Below the pieces are notes generated by a model, which was not told the DNA's origin, made no database searches, and worked only from the letters and a program-made list of their open reading frames with translations. DNA of 64,000 nt from Acidimicrobiaceae bacterium (GTDB taxonomy: Bacteria; Actinomycetota; Acidimicrobiia; Acidimicrobiales; UBA8592): NCBI GenBank assembly GCA_002709645.1, contig PAQG01000031.1:1-64000 (forward strand), given 5' to 3'. Made by a program: the position numbers and the translations under genes. Below are positions 10,973 through 20,716 of this stretch, one piece after another (the stretch's first letter is position 1; every line of letters starts with the position of its first letter).

Positions 10973-11907
10973 GTCTCTTCCGGAAGAATAGCCCCAGTTT
11001 GACTAGTAATCCGTCCATAACTTTCTGGTTTCCGGTAGCGGTCAAAATCAAAGAGTGTCTTTTTGTAATTTTTGCATAAGTTCAAATCAATATCCGCAGC
11101 AATTAGTTCATCGCCGTCTGTATCCGAAAGGGCAATGATTTCACCGCTAGGAGCAATAATGCATGAGTCAGAAAGAGATTCAACTCCTTCTTCAATCCCT
11201 CCTTTTGCAACTCCAACGACAAAGCACCCATTTTGATAAGCGCCAGCTTGCATGACTAAGTGATTATGGAAAGAAGCATGTTTGTCTTGTGTCGGGTCAG
11301 GGGCATAGTGGATAGGCGTGTTGTATCCAATGAGAATTAATTCAGCACCACCTAGAGCTAAACACCGATAAGTTTCCGGCCATCTTCGGTCATTGCAGAG
11401 TGCCATTCCTACTACACTACCAAAAGCTTGCCATGTCGGGAATGTTTCACCGGCTTGGAAATATCTTCTTTCTAAATGTTGAAACTCTCTCCATGACTCA
11501 TACTCTTCATGGCCAGGGAGATGGACTTTTCTATATTTCCCAACAATTGACCCATCAGAATCAACCAAGATTTGCGTATTGAAACGTTCCCCCCCGTCAG
11601 TAAGTTCTGCGTAGCCAAGACAGAAACCAATCCCATATTCCTTTGCTGCATCAAATAATTTCCTTGTTTCTTTGCCCGGCATATCTTTTTCAAAAAAATC
11701 ATCTAAAGAAAGACCCTCTTCTTCTTCTATAAACCAACGAGGGAAAAAAGTAGTTAAAGCAAGTTCTGGATAGACGATAAGTTGAACTTGTTTCTTATGC
11801 GCTTCCCTAAGAAGTCCAAGAAGTCTTTCAACAACTTCGGAGCGTGTTTCATTTCGATGGATTGGCCCAAGTTGTGCTGCCCCTATTCGTAAATTCCTGT
11901 TATCCAC
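10969..11907 (-). CDS. N-carbamoyl-D-amino acid hydrolase (nitrilase superfamily)
   Basis: YPELALTTFFPRW (Glu), GKYRKVHLPGHEEYE (Lys), ALCNDRRWPE (Cys), GYNTPIH; matches recalled Agrobacterium D-carbamoylase pattern. Confidence 0.88.
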   Translation of the reverse strand: MDNRNLRIGAAQLGPIHRNETRSEVVERLLGLLREAHKKQVQLIVYPELALTTFFPRWFIEEEEGLSLDDFFEKDMPGKETRKLFDAAKEYGIGFCLGYAELTDGGERFNTQILVDSDGSIVGKYRKVHLPGHEEYESWREFQHLERRYFQAGETFPTWQAFGSVVGMALCNDRRWPETYRCLALGGAELILIGYNTPIHYAPDPTQDKHASFHNHLVMQAGAYQNGCFVVGVAKGGIEEGVESLSDSCIIAPSGEIIALSDTDGDELIAADIDLNLCKNYKKTLFDFDRYRKPESYGRITSQTGAILPEET

Positions 11908-13153
11908 TCTGCTCCTTTGCTAATTGGAGAAGAAGTTGGAGGAGAACATTTGCCCCGTCCATAATCTGTTCTTGACTTGTGTATTCGGCAGGATTGTGAG
12001 AAAGACCATCTTTGCTAGGGACGAAAATCATAGATGTCGGGCATATCCTCGCGAACATTTGAGCATCATGACCTGCCCCTGATGTCATCTGTTGCACTGA
12101 AAGCCCCAATGATTTCGAAACCTTTATCACACCATCAATTAGTTCTTGGGCAAAAGAAACGGGTTCGAATCTAGCTAATGGTTTGCTCGTTATCTCCACA
12201 TGTTCACTCTCTGATAAGGAAAGGCAGAATTCGTTTAGGCGACTTTCTGAATTCTTAAGGAGTTCCTCATCAGTATTTCGAAGATCAACAGTCATCACAG
12301 CTTTGGAGGCAACCACATTTACAAGATTTGGGTGTAAATCTATTTTTCCAACGGTTCCGACTTGATCCCCGCCAACTTCTAAAGCTAACTGCCTAACGAA
12401 CGCAGCGATCTGAGCAGCTGCAAAGCCCGCATCGTGACGCATGTGCATCGGTGTTGTCCCAGCATGGTTTGACTGACCTTCAATAGTGATTTCTGCCCAA
12501 CTAATTCCTTGAACACTATCCACAGCCCCGATAGAGGTCTTATTTGCTTCAAGAACAGGACCTTGTTCAATGTGGAGTTCAACGAACGCTTTTGGGACTG
12601 GACCAGGGCAAGGGGCCGCACCCCTATAACCTATGCGTTCCAACTCATCACCTAATCGTTTACCATCAATGCCTTCTATATCAAGCGCACTTTCAAGGCT
12701 CATTCCACCTACATAAACAAGACTGCCGAGCATATCTGGAGCGAATCTAGCGCCTTCTTCGCCGGTAAAGAATCCAACAGCAATGGGATGAAAAGGGGAA
12801 ATATTATTTTCAGCTAATGTTTCAACAACCTCTAAACCTGCAAGGACTCCAAGATTCCCATCAAATCTTCCACCAGTTCGAACTGTATCAATATGGCTTC
12901 CAGTCATAACTGGGGGAAGTGTCTTGTCCGTACCATTTCCCGCCCAAGTACCTATTACGTTCCCGATTCCATCAATGACGATCTCCATGCCAAGGTCTTC
13001 CATCCATGTGAATACAAGATTCCGCCCTTCTTTATCCTCATCAGTTAAAGCCAAGCGTGAACAGCCATCTGTGCCGATGATTGCACCAACCTGTGCAAGT
13101 TCATCAATTCGTCCCCAAAGACGACCACTGTTTATTCGAAGCGTATCCACCAT
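11900..13153 (-). CDS. Zn-dependent hydrolase, N-carbamoyl-L-amino acid hydrolase / allantoate amidohydrolase family
   Basis: TGSHIDTVRTGGRFDGNLGVLAGLEVVETL, FFTGEEGARFAPDMLGS, VELHIEQGPVLE, NHAGTTPM, SGAGHDAQMFA. Confidence 0.9.
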   Translation of the reverse strand: MVDTLRINSGRLWGRIDELAQVGAIIGTDGCSRLALTDEDKEGRNLVFTWMEDLGMEIVIDGIGNVIGTWAGNGTDKTLPPVMTGSHIDTVRTGGRFDGNLGVLAGLEVVETLAENNISPFHPIAVGFFTGEEGARFAPDMLGSLVYVGGMSLESALDIEGIDGKRLGDELERIGYRGAAPCPGPVPKAFVELHIEQGPVLEANKTSIGAVDSVQGISWAEITIEGQSNHAGTTPMHMRHDAGFAAAQIAAFVRQLALEVGGDQVGTVGKIDLHPNLVNVVASKAVMTVDLRNTDEELLKNSESRLNEFCLSLSESEHVEITSKPLARFEPVSFAQELIDGVIKVSKSLGLSVQQMTSGAGHDAQMFARICPTSMIFVPSKDGLSHNPAEYTSQEQIMDGANVLLQLLLQLAKEQSG

Positions 13154-13216
13154 AAAATTCTACATTTCTAACGTTATATTCACTTGCAAGTCACTAATAG
13201 TTTCAAAAACAAAGGC

Positions 13217-15475
13217 TCAACCCAACGCAATATCTTCGGGGCGAATAGGAACTCGGTTAAGGTCCAATCCAGTCGCATCTCTTATGGCTGCAACGACAGC
13301 AGGAGTGGATGAAATAACTGGCGGTTCACCAATTCCTTTAGCCCCAAATGGAGCGTTAGGCTCTGGTTCTTCTATAAGAGCCGCTATTTCAATTGTCGGA
13401 GTATCCATCGCCGTTGGCAATAAATAGTCGGTGAAGTTAGCATTTTGAATTTTTCCATCTTGAAGAATAATTTCCTCAAGTATCGCCAATCCCAGCCCTT
13501 GTGCAATCCCACCCTCAATTTGTCCCCTAGCCTGCACAGGATTTAGTACTCGTCCGACGTCTTGAGATGTCGCTATCTCTACAACCCTTACCAGCCCTAA
13601 CTCCTCGTCGACATCAACGACTGCGCGGTGTGCAGCGAACGCAAAGGACACATGAGCATCTCCTTGCCCAACTTCGTCAAGTGGCACTGTCGGTGCATGT
13701 CGATGGACAACAGTTTCATCATAATTTCTTCCTCTGAGAGCATCTGATACCGGAATAGATGCTGAACCATCTGGGGCTACAAGCACAGTACCAATTCTTT
13801 CAAAAGAGACCCCTTGTTCATTTGAAAGGTCGGAAATAAGAGAATTTACTACGGCTTCGCATGCTTTCATAACAGCACCACCAGACATCCAACTTTGACG
13901 GCTAGCTGATGTTGACCCAGCTGAACCGATTGAGGTATCAGCAGGAAGAATCTCAACCTTTTCAATTCCAAGAATTTCCTGAACGATTTGTTGGACAAGA
14001 GTAACAAAACCTTGACCTACCTCAACACATGCTGTTTGGATTGCGATAAATCCATCATCAACTATGCATCTAGCTTCCGAGAAATCATCAAACCCTTCAG
14101 AAAACATTAGATTTTTAATTGAAGCAGCAAATCCAACTCCACGTTTCACATGACTTCCATCTGTCGTCCGTCCCGTTCCACCTGGAAGTTCTAGAAGATT
14201 GTTGCTTGAAGGGCCAGGAAGAGGATGATTCGCAAGAGACATTAACACCTCACGAACGGGGGCAGTCCCAGTAATTTCCTGACCAGTGATGATCGTATCT
14301 CCTGACTTCAAAGCATTATTCAAACGAAATTCAACCGGATCGAGATTCAATTCTTTCGCTATCTTATCCATCTGAGCTTCAACAGCGAAGCACGTTTGGA
14401 CATTCCCGAAACCACGCATAGCCCCGCAAGGGGGATTATTCGTACGGACACCCCACCCTTCAACAGATGCATTTGGGACGCTATAAGGCCCAATAGAGAA
14501 ACAACAAGCGTTAGCGAGTACAGCAGAAGTCGTCGACGCATACGCACCCCCATCCAAGATCACTTTTGCTTCCACTTTGACAAGACGACCCCCAAAACTC
14601 GCATGATGCCTATACCAGATTCTCGCTGGATGCCTGTGAACATGGCCCAGAAAGGATTCATTACGGTCATAAATCATCTTGACAGGCTTTCCGGTGTAGA
14701 GAGCTAACATGCACAGGTGTACATGCATACTCACATCTTCTCGTCCTCCAAACGCCCCACCTACTCCGGCTAGAGTTACTCGGACCATCTCAATGGGCAT
14801 ATTAAGAGCCGTTGCCACTTGCTCTTGATCTGAGTGAAGCCATTGAGTGGAGATTTGAAGATCAATACCTCCGTCAGGAGATGGGATCGCCATTCCAGAT
14901 TCAGTACCCATGAAGGCTTGGTCCTGCATGCCAACCTCATATTCACCTTCGACAATGACATCACCAACCGCTTCAGTGTCACCATGGACAATATTTAAGT
15001 ATCTTATTACATTTCCCTCTGGGTGAATAGCTTTCGCTGTTATAGCTGCGGAGCTGTCAACCAACGGGGAGAGAATTTCATATTCCACCTTTATGGCATC
15101 AGTAGCTTTTCGAGCGATCTCCGGATGGTCTGCAGCGACAATGGCAACTGGTTCCCCCGCATACCGAATAAAGTCATTAGCTAAAACTGGTTGATCAGCG
15201 CGTTCTAAACCGAAAATATTCTCACCAGGTACGTCATCTGCTGTTAGAACCGCATGAACACCTGAAATAGAAAGAGCATCAGAGATGTCAATGTTTAAAA
15301 TCCTCGCTGAAGAGTGAGGAGAACGAAGAGTTTGCCCCCAAAGCATGCCTTCAGAACTAAGATCACTTGAGAAAATAAAATCCCCTTTTACTTTCTCTTT
15401 CCCATCGGGCCTGACCGCAGAGACCCCAATCCCCGATGGAATTGCTTCAACAGTGTCATCAACTACTGACATCAT
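13217..15475 (-). CDS. Xanthine dehydrogenase family molybdopterin-binding subunit
   Basis: GVGGAFGGREDVSMHVH, CGAMRGFGNVQTCFAVE, FGAKGIGEPP; ORF track start 15697 overlaps the 2Fe-2S gene, so likely start is MMSVVDD at 15475. Confidence 0.9.
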   Translation of the reverse strand: MMSVVDDTVEAIPSGIGVSAVRPDGKEKVKGDFIFSSDLSSEGMLWGQTLRSPHSSARILNIDISDALSISGVHAVLTADDVPGENIFGLERADQPVLANDFIRYAGEPVAIVAADHPEIARKATDAIKVEYEILSPLVDSSAAITAKAIHPEGNVIRYLNIVHGDTEAVGDVIVEGEYEVGMQDQAFMGTESGMAIPSPDGGIDLQISTQWLHSDQEQVATALNMPIEMVRVTLAGVGGAFGGREDVSMHVHLCMLALYTGKPVKMIYDRNESFLGHVHRHPARIWYRHHASFGGRLVKVEAKVILDGGAYASTTSAVLANACCFSIGPYSVPNASVEGWGVRTNNPPCGAMRGFGNVQTCFAVEAQMDKIAKELNLDPVEFRLNNALKSGDTIITGQEITGTAPVREVLMSLANHPLPGPSSNNLLELPGGTGRTTDGSHVKRGVGFAASIKNLMFSEGFDDFSEARCIVDDGFIAIQTACVEVGQGFVTLVQQIVQEILGIEKVEILPADTSIGSAGSTSASRQSWMSGGAVMKACEAVVNSLISDLSNEQGVSFERIGTVLVAPDGSASIPVSDALRGRNYDETVVHRHAPTVPLDEVGQGDAHVSFAFAAHRAVVDVDEELGLVRVVEIATSQDVGRVLNPVQARGQIEGGIAQGLGLAILEEIILQDGKIQNANFTDYLLPTAMDTPTIEIAALIEEPEPNAPFGAKGIGEPPVISSTPAVVAAIRDATGLDLNRVPIRPEDIALG

Positions 15476-15989
15476 CCCCGCCTTGCCCAGTTGATTTTTG
15501 CTTTGAAGCGATCTGAACAGCCTCAACGATCCTTCCATATCCAGTACAACGACAGAGATTCCCAGATATTGCCTCGCGGATCTCAAGAACATTAGGTTCG
15601 GGGTTTGTTTCCAAGAAGTCGTGAATCGTAACGAGAAGCCCTGGTGTGCAAAATCCACATTGGACAGCACCAGTTTCAATAAATGCTTCTTGGACAACGG
15701 TTAACGAGTCATCATCAGAAAGTGATTCAATCGTTTCAATATTGCGTCCAGTAGCATTTGCCGCAAGCACTAGACACGAACAGGCAAGAACCCCATCCAT
15801 AAGAACAGAACAAGATCCACATTCTCCTTGCTCACATGCATTTTTAGAACCGTAAAGCCCTAATTCCTCGCGCAAAACATACAGCAGACTCTCGCCAAGC
15901 CATGACTTAGAGATCTCATGTGAGTTACCATTTACGGAGAGGCTATATTCGATTGAGCTATTATCTTTATCCATCATCTCTCGATTCAA
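15459..15989 (-). CDS. Xanthine dehydrogenase family 2Fe-2S subunit
   Basis: CEQGECGSCSVLMDG and QCGFCTPGLLV..GNLCRCTGYGRIVEAV. Confidence 0.92.
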   Translation of the reverse strand: MNREMMDKDNSSIEYSLSVNGNSHEISKSWLGESLLYVLREELGLYGSKNACEQGECGSCSVLMDGVLACSCLVLAANATGRNIETIESLSDDDSLTVVQEAFIETGAVQCGFCTPGLLVTIHDFLETNPEPNVLEIREAISGNLCRCTGYGRIVEAVQIASKQKSTGQGGDDVSS

Positions 15990-16821
15990 AAATGCGAAGA
16001 AGAGCTCTTTGTCCTAAAACACCTACAGCATGTTTGCGGTAGGTGGCAGAACTCCTGTGGTCATTAATTGGGCTACTGGCCTCTCCGACTAGTCTGCGAA
16101 AATTAGGAAGAGCGGAAGATTCAACAGTCATTACGTTCCAATCAAGAAAATCTTGAATGTACGCTTCGGCTTCTCTGGCTTTTGATGGCGCTGCTGTAAC
16201 AGAACCTAAGGCAATTGCAATAGCTGACCGTTCTAGGTCAGTAACCATAGCGAGAGAGGCAATAGAAATAACCATGGCATTTCGCGGACCTACCTTTAAG
16301 AATTCTTGCGGTCCCCTAAGTATCGGAACCCTTATTTTCTCTATGAATTCATTGTCAGCTAAAGAAGTTTCTTTCACGCCAGTGATCAGTTCATCTATGG
16401 AAACCTCCCTGCTTCCATCGATGCTCCGAATTATCACTTTTGCGTCTAAAGCGAGTAAAACAGGAATCATATCTCCGGCTGGTGAAGCTGTCCCCAAGTT
16501 TCCACCAATCGTGGCAACATTTCTGATCTGGGGAGAGCCTACTGTTCGGGCAGACTGAGCTAACGCTGGCACGATCGTTGACAGTGGACCTCTTTCAATT
16601 TCGCGATATGTAACACACGAACCGATAGAAACAGCATCCCCATCATGTCTCCATTGTTTAAGTTCTGGGACCCTATCAATTGCTATTACCGCTGACGGAT
16701 CTTTATGGCGGAAATTTACTTCCACCATAAAGTCAGTTCCTCCAGCGAGGATTTCTCGGGTAGGGTCTTCCGCTAGTAAACCGCAGACTTCTTCTGTTGA
16801 TGAAGCAATATGGAATTCCAT
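15967..16821 (-). CDS. Xanthine dehydrogenase family FAD-binding subunit
   Basis: EILAGGTDFMVEVNFR, PQIRNVATIGGNLGTASPAGDMIPVLLALDA. Confidence 0.9.
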   Translation of the reverse strand: MEFHIASSTEEVCGLLAEDPTREILAGGTDFMVEVNFRHKDPSAVIAIDRVPELKQWRHDGDAVSIGSCVTYREIERGPLSTIVPALAQSARTVGSPQIRNVATIGGNLGTASPAGDMIPVLLALDAKVIIRSIDGSREVSIDELITGVKETSLADNEFIEKIRVPILRGPQEFLKVGPRNAMVISIASLAMVTDLERSAIAIALGSVTAAPSKAREAEAYIQDFLDWNVMTVESSALPNFRRLVGEASSPINDHRSSATYRKHAVGVLGQRALLRIFESRDDG

Positions 16822-16874
16822 AACTACTAAGGGTAGCGAGTAGATGAAATCTATGGAACGATCTGATGATTACG

Positions 16875-16902
16875 AGTATAAAACGACGATGCTAAGCATC
16901 AA
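16875..16902 (-). promoter_or_regulatory. Candidate sigma70-like promoter with internal palindrome
   Basis: Minus strand TTGATG-16 nt-TATACT about 50 nt upstream of the FAD-subunit start; perfect GATGCT-A-AGCATC at 16888..16900 overlaps the -35/spacer. Confidence 0.4.
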
Positions 16903-17398
16903 GAACTATTGCGCGTCCATCAGATGGTGGCATCAGCGGTTCATCTGTTGACCACGGGAAATTGATCCAACTATCAGTTCGTTTCCAAACATATTCACAT
17001 TTAATAATTGAAGGACTTTTCTCATACAGGACGGCACTACGAACATCAGCTACTTCATTTTGGCAAAATTCATGCACATAAGCGAGAGTTGCTCCAGTGT
17101 CAGCAACATCATCAGCGATAAGGACACGGGCATTTCTTAGATCAATTGAGTCCAAGTAAGGAGGCAGCGCTACAGGGACATCCAACCTTTCTTCAACTCC
17201 GGTGTAGTACTCAACATTCATCACGTAAAGATTCTTGACAGATAGTGCATACCCGAGTGAGCCAGCAACAAATAATCCACCCCGAGCTATTGCCAAAATA
17301 ATATCTGGTTGGTAATTATCGTCAGCGACTATTTGTGCTAGTTCGCGGGCGGCACTCCCATATCGCCCCCAATCTAGTGTTTCTCGTTCCTCACTCAT
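16892..17398 (-). CDS. Phosphoribosyltransferase (xanthine/hypoxanthine PRT-like)
   Basis: PRPP-binding RVLIADDVADTGATL and ILAIARGGLFVAGSLGYAL; ORF track start 17653 runs into divergent serA, so MSEERETLDWGRYG (17398) is preferred. Confidence 0.8.
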   Translation of the reverse strand: MSEERETLDWGRYGSAARELAQIVADDNYQPDIILAIARGGLFVAGSLGYALSVKNLYVMNVEYYTGVEERLDVPVALPPYLDSIDLRNARVLIADDVADTGATLAYVHEFCQNEVADVRSAVLYEKSPSIIKCEYVWKRTDSWINFPWSTDEPLMPPSDGRAIVLDA

Positions 17399-17561
17399 TT
17401 TTCTCCAATCATCATCACTGTACATTAACCCTCTAAAGGGTTCTAAGGGCGAATCATAGGTTGTCCTGTAGCAAAGAAAGTTTAAAGCTTTTAGAATGGA
17501 AGTGTAGTTAAAGACCTTTTCGCCCGCAGTAGCCGGCGAGTAGCTCAGAACTAGGAGAAAA

Positions 17562-18779
17562 ATGAAGATTTTAATTGCTGATAATTTACATGAGTCCGCG
17601 CAACAAACACTAGAAGAGATTGGGCATGAAGTAATAGTCCAATCCACATGCACCTCTGAGAACCTTCATCAATGCCTCCAAGGAATTGAAGTTCTTGTAG
17701 TACGAAGCACAAAAGTTACTCAAAAGAGCATTGAAGCTGCTGACTCCCTCGAGCTCATTATTCGTGCCGGTGCGGGAGTTGACACAATTGATGTAGAGGC
17801 AGCCTCAAATCAGGGTATTTACGTGTGTAACGTTCCTGGTAGAAATGCAGTCGCTGTAGCTGAACTCACCTTTGCACTTCTTCTAGCAATAGACCGCCAT
17901 ATTGCCGAGGGAGCTACTGATCTCAGAAATGGTGTATGGAACAAAAAACTATACTCACAGGCCGATGGGATACTAGGGAAAACTATTGGCATTATTGGTC
18001 TAGGGGAGATAGGTTTTTGCGTTGCTGAACGAGCTAGAGCTTTTGGAATGACGGTCTTAGGGCAACGGAAACAAGGCCGAAACGAGAATGTAGAACAACG
18101 AATCAGGCAAATTGGCATCCGGCTAGTAGATACACTCCCTGAACTAATTTCCAAAAGCGATATTATTACTCTCCACGTTCCATACAACAACGAAACCGAC
18201 TCAATAGTTGATAAGGAATTACTGTCGCACTGCAAAGAAGGTGCAATTTTAATTAACACAAGCCGAGGAGAAGTAATTAATGAAAAGGACCTTCTTGATG
18301 CTATTGAAACACAGGGTTTGCGAGCTGGACTAGATGTCTTCCAAAACGAACCAGGAAGTAGCGAAGAAAAATTTGACTCACAACTAGCGAACCATCCTGG
18401 AGTCGTGGGTAGCCATCACATAGGAGCATCAACGACTCAAGCCAGTATCGCAATAGCTGATGGTGTCATACACTCCATAGCCAGTTTCGAACAAGGCGTT
18501 CCCAATAATTGTGTAAATGAGTCACCCTCAGGGGATGGAACATCACAAGTCAGGGTTAGGCATCTTGACAAAGTAGGGGTCTTAGCGTCTGTGTTGACGA
18601 TGCTTCGCTCAGTTGACCTAAATGTGCAGTACATGAATAACAAAGTTTTTGCGGGAAAAAAAGCTGCTGTTTCTACCATTGAGGTCGTTGGAGAAATACC
18701 TACCGACCTTTATAACCAACTTCTTTCTTTAGAGAATGTTCTTGGGGTCTCTCTTCTTGACAAAAGAAATGTGAATTGA
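17562..18779 (+). CDS. serA: D-3-phosphoglycerate dehydrogenase-like
   Basis: GKTIGIIGLGEIGFCVAERARAFGM, INTSRGEVINEKDL, VGSHHIGAST; C-terminal ACT-like region; AGGAG upstream. Confidence 0.85.
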   Translation: MKILIADNLHESAQQTLEEIGHEVIVQSTCTSENLHQCLQGIEVLVVRSTKVTQKSIEAADSLELIIRAGAGVDTIDVEAASNQGIYVCNVPGRNAVAVAELTFALLLAIDRHIAEGATDLRNGVWNKKLYSQADGILGKTIGIIGLGEIGFCVAERARAFGMTVLGQRKQGRNENVEQRIRQIGIRLVDTLPELISKSDIITLHVPYNNETDSIVDKELLSHCKEGAILINTSRGEVINEKDLLDAIETQGLRAGLDVFQNEPGSSEEKFDSQLANHPGVVGSHHIGASTTQASIAIADGVIHSIASFEQGVPNNCVNESPSGDGTSQVRVRHLDKVGVLASVLTMLRSVDLNVQYMNNKVFAGKKAAVSTIEVVGEIPTDLYNQLLSLENVLGVSLLDKRNVN

Positions 18780-18781
18780 CG

Positions 18782-19969
18782 ATGGATAAAGCATTGCTGA
18801 AAAGAGTCAAGGCAAGAATCGTTCTACCCGAGTGGGCTGAGCGAGTTGTTTCACCAGCTTATGACGTTCTGAGACCTTTTGAACGAGAAAAACTAATGGA
18901 CCAAGATCCATATGTTTTTCTTCACGTAACGAGTGCTAAGGGAACTGAAAGTAGGTCAGAAAGAACTGATTCTAACGCTGCAGCTTTAGAAAGATTGTAT
19001 GAGGTGGGTGCCTATTCTGATATCGCAGAACCTTCCTTATATCTTTACAAACTTTCTTTAAATGGGCATGAACAGATAGCTGTTGTGGGTGATGTCTCCT
19101 TGGAGATCTTTGAGGCCGGACGGATAATGCCCCATGAGCGGACTAGGCAAACACGCGCTGATGACCTGGCTAACCATTTAGAAAAAATTGGGGTTCATTC
19201 ATCGCCCGTAGCCTTAGCTTATGACGATGATGAGAGAGTCAAATCTTTAATTTCTGAAGTACTAGAGACACCACCAATGTTGGATTTCTGTAGGGAAGAT
19301 AATTTGGAACAAACCATATGGCAAATACCTGACGCAATAAGTGAAAAACTTATTGCGTTGTTTCAAGATAAAGTCACTTTCATTATTGACGGACATCATC
19401 GTATGAGCGCTAGTAAAGAGCTGTGGACACGCCTAGGAAGGTCAGATGAATATAGTCAAGTGCTGGCAGCTTTCTTTGCCGTAGGAGATCTTAATATGCG
19501 CGCTTTCCATAGACGAGTTGTTGACTTAAATGGTCTCACTCCAGAGAAGCTGACTAGTCAAATTGCTGAAAACGACTTTGTTATAAGACCGTTAAATAGC
19601 GATGAGAATCCTGAGCCGGTTACAAGCGGCTATTTCAGTATGTTTCTTGATGGCCAGTGGAACACTTTAGAGCCTCTTCGAGTACACCCTTCAGAATTTG
19701 ATGCAGCGATCCTCCAAAATCGTATTTTAGGACCCATTCTTAATGTAGATGAAGGTGGTTCAGACGAAAGACTCCAATATCTTCCAGGAACTGTTGGTCT
19801 TTCTCATCTGGAGTCAATCACTCTTGCCGAAGGCGGTGTCTCATTCGCTCTACATCCAGTAAATATGAAACAACTGCTATCTGTTATAAAGAACAATAAA
19901 ACCCTTCCCCCAAAATCAACATATTTTGAACCAAAAGTTCGATCAGGTATTTTTATTGTTGAAAGATAG
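18782..19969 (+). CDS. DUF1015 family protein
   Basis: VSPAYDVLRPFEREKL, FIIDGHHRMSASKELW; directly follows serA; ATG at 18782 preferred over TTG 18776. Confidence 0.85.
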   Translation: MDKALLKRVKARIVLPEWAERVVSPAYDVLRPFEREKLMDQDPYVFLHVTSAKGTESRSERTDSNAAALERLYEVGAYSDIAEPSLYLYKLSLNGHEQIAVVGDVSLEIFEAGRIMPHERTRQTRADDLANHLEKIGVHSSPVALAYDDDERVKSLISEVLETPPMLDFCREDNLEQTIWQIPDAISEKLIALFQDKVTFIIDGHHRMSASKELWTRLGRSDEYSQVLAAFFAVGDLNMRAFHRRVVDLNGLTPEKLTSQIAENDFVIRPLNSDENPEPVTSGYFSMFLDGQWNTLEPLRVHPSEFDAAILQNRILGPILNVDEGGSDERLQYLPGTVGLSHLESITLAEGGVSFALHPVNMKQLLSVIKNNKTLPPKSTYFEPKVRSGIFIVER

Positions 19970-19978
19970 GTCTATCTA

Positions 19979-20707
19979 TCAAAGGTTTGTAATTCTTTTG
20001 AATGCTTCAGCAGCGAGAAAACCTGTTTCTTTTTCTCTTGACGCAAGCTGACTCATTACACGGTCCCTGAATTCCTCAGTAGTTGATTCCTTTTCAGTTA
20101 TATCAATGCCCATTGTTGACTCGAATTGACTGATATGGCAGAGGAGGGACTCTATCTTAGCTGCTTCAAATCCTCTGCATTCTTCAAAATGGTCTGCATC
20201 TTCCGCTTCATAGAGGAAAAGTTCTCCTGGTCGATGAGGCTCAAGTTCTTGTTCGGGGTAGAAAAAGGGGTCACGGGCGGCTACTAATGCATCTATTGTC
20301 AAAAAACCGGCAACTCTATGATCAGGATGCAACCGATAGCGTTTCCAAGGATCGTGTCCCAAAATTACTTCTGGTTTTAATTCACGAATGACCCTTGTAA
20401 TTCGTTTACGTAGTGTGCCATCATCTCTAAGTTCACCATCAGTGCAGCCTAGAAAGACGACTTTGCCCTCAACAGGTATTTTTTTTGCAGCTTCCAATTG
20501 CTCTAATTTTCGAGAAGCGATTAGGTTTTTAATGTCCGCTGATGGGTCCCATGTTCCTTTTGATCCATCTGTGCAAACAAGAAAACTCACTACGCAACCA
20601 TCTGCCGCCCATTTCGCTAATGTTGCCCCCGCCCCAAATTCAATATCATCTGGGTGAGCTCCAACTGCTAGAGCCGTTCGAGGTGTTGGAATATTCTGAG
20701 TATGCAC
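19979..20707 (-). CDS. PIG-L family deacetylase
   Basis: AVGAHPDDIEFGAGATLAKW, VILGHDPWKRYRLHPDHRVAGFLTIDAL. Confidence 0.88.
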   Translation of the reverse strand: MHTQNIPTPRTALAVGAHPDDIEFGAGATLAKWAADGCVVSFLVCTDGSKGTWDPSADIKNLIASRKLEQLEAAKKIPVEGKVVFLGCTDGELRDDGTLRKRITRVIRELKPEVILGHDPWKRYRLHPDHRVAGFLTIDALVAARDPFFYPEQELEPHRPGELFLYEAEDADHFEECRGFEAAKIESLLCHISQFESTMGIDITEKESTTEEFRDRVMSQLASREKETGFLAAEAFKRITNL

Positions 20708-20716
20708 ATCTTTACT

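Noticed and set aside
15476-15697. N-terminal extension of the Mo-binding subunit in the ORF track
   Set aside because: It overlaps the 2Fe-2S subunit gene in another frame and does not resemble the family; MMSVVDD at 15475 is a better start.
17399-17653. N-terminal extension of the phosphoribosyltransferase ORF
   Set aside because: It overlaps divergent serA and resembles no PRT sequence; internal start at 17398 fits the family.
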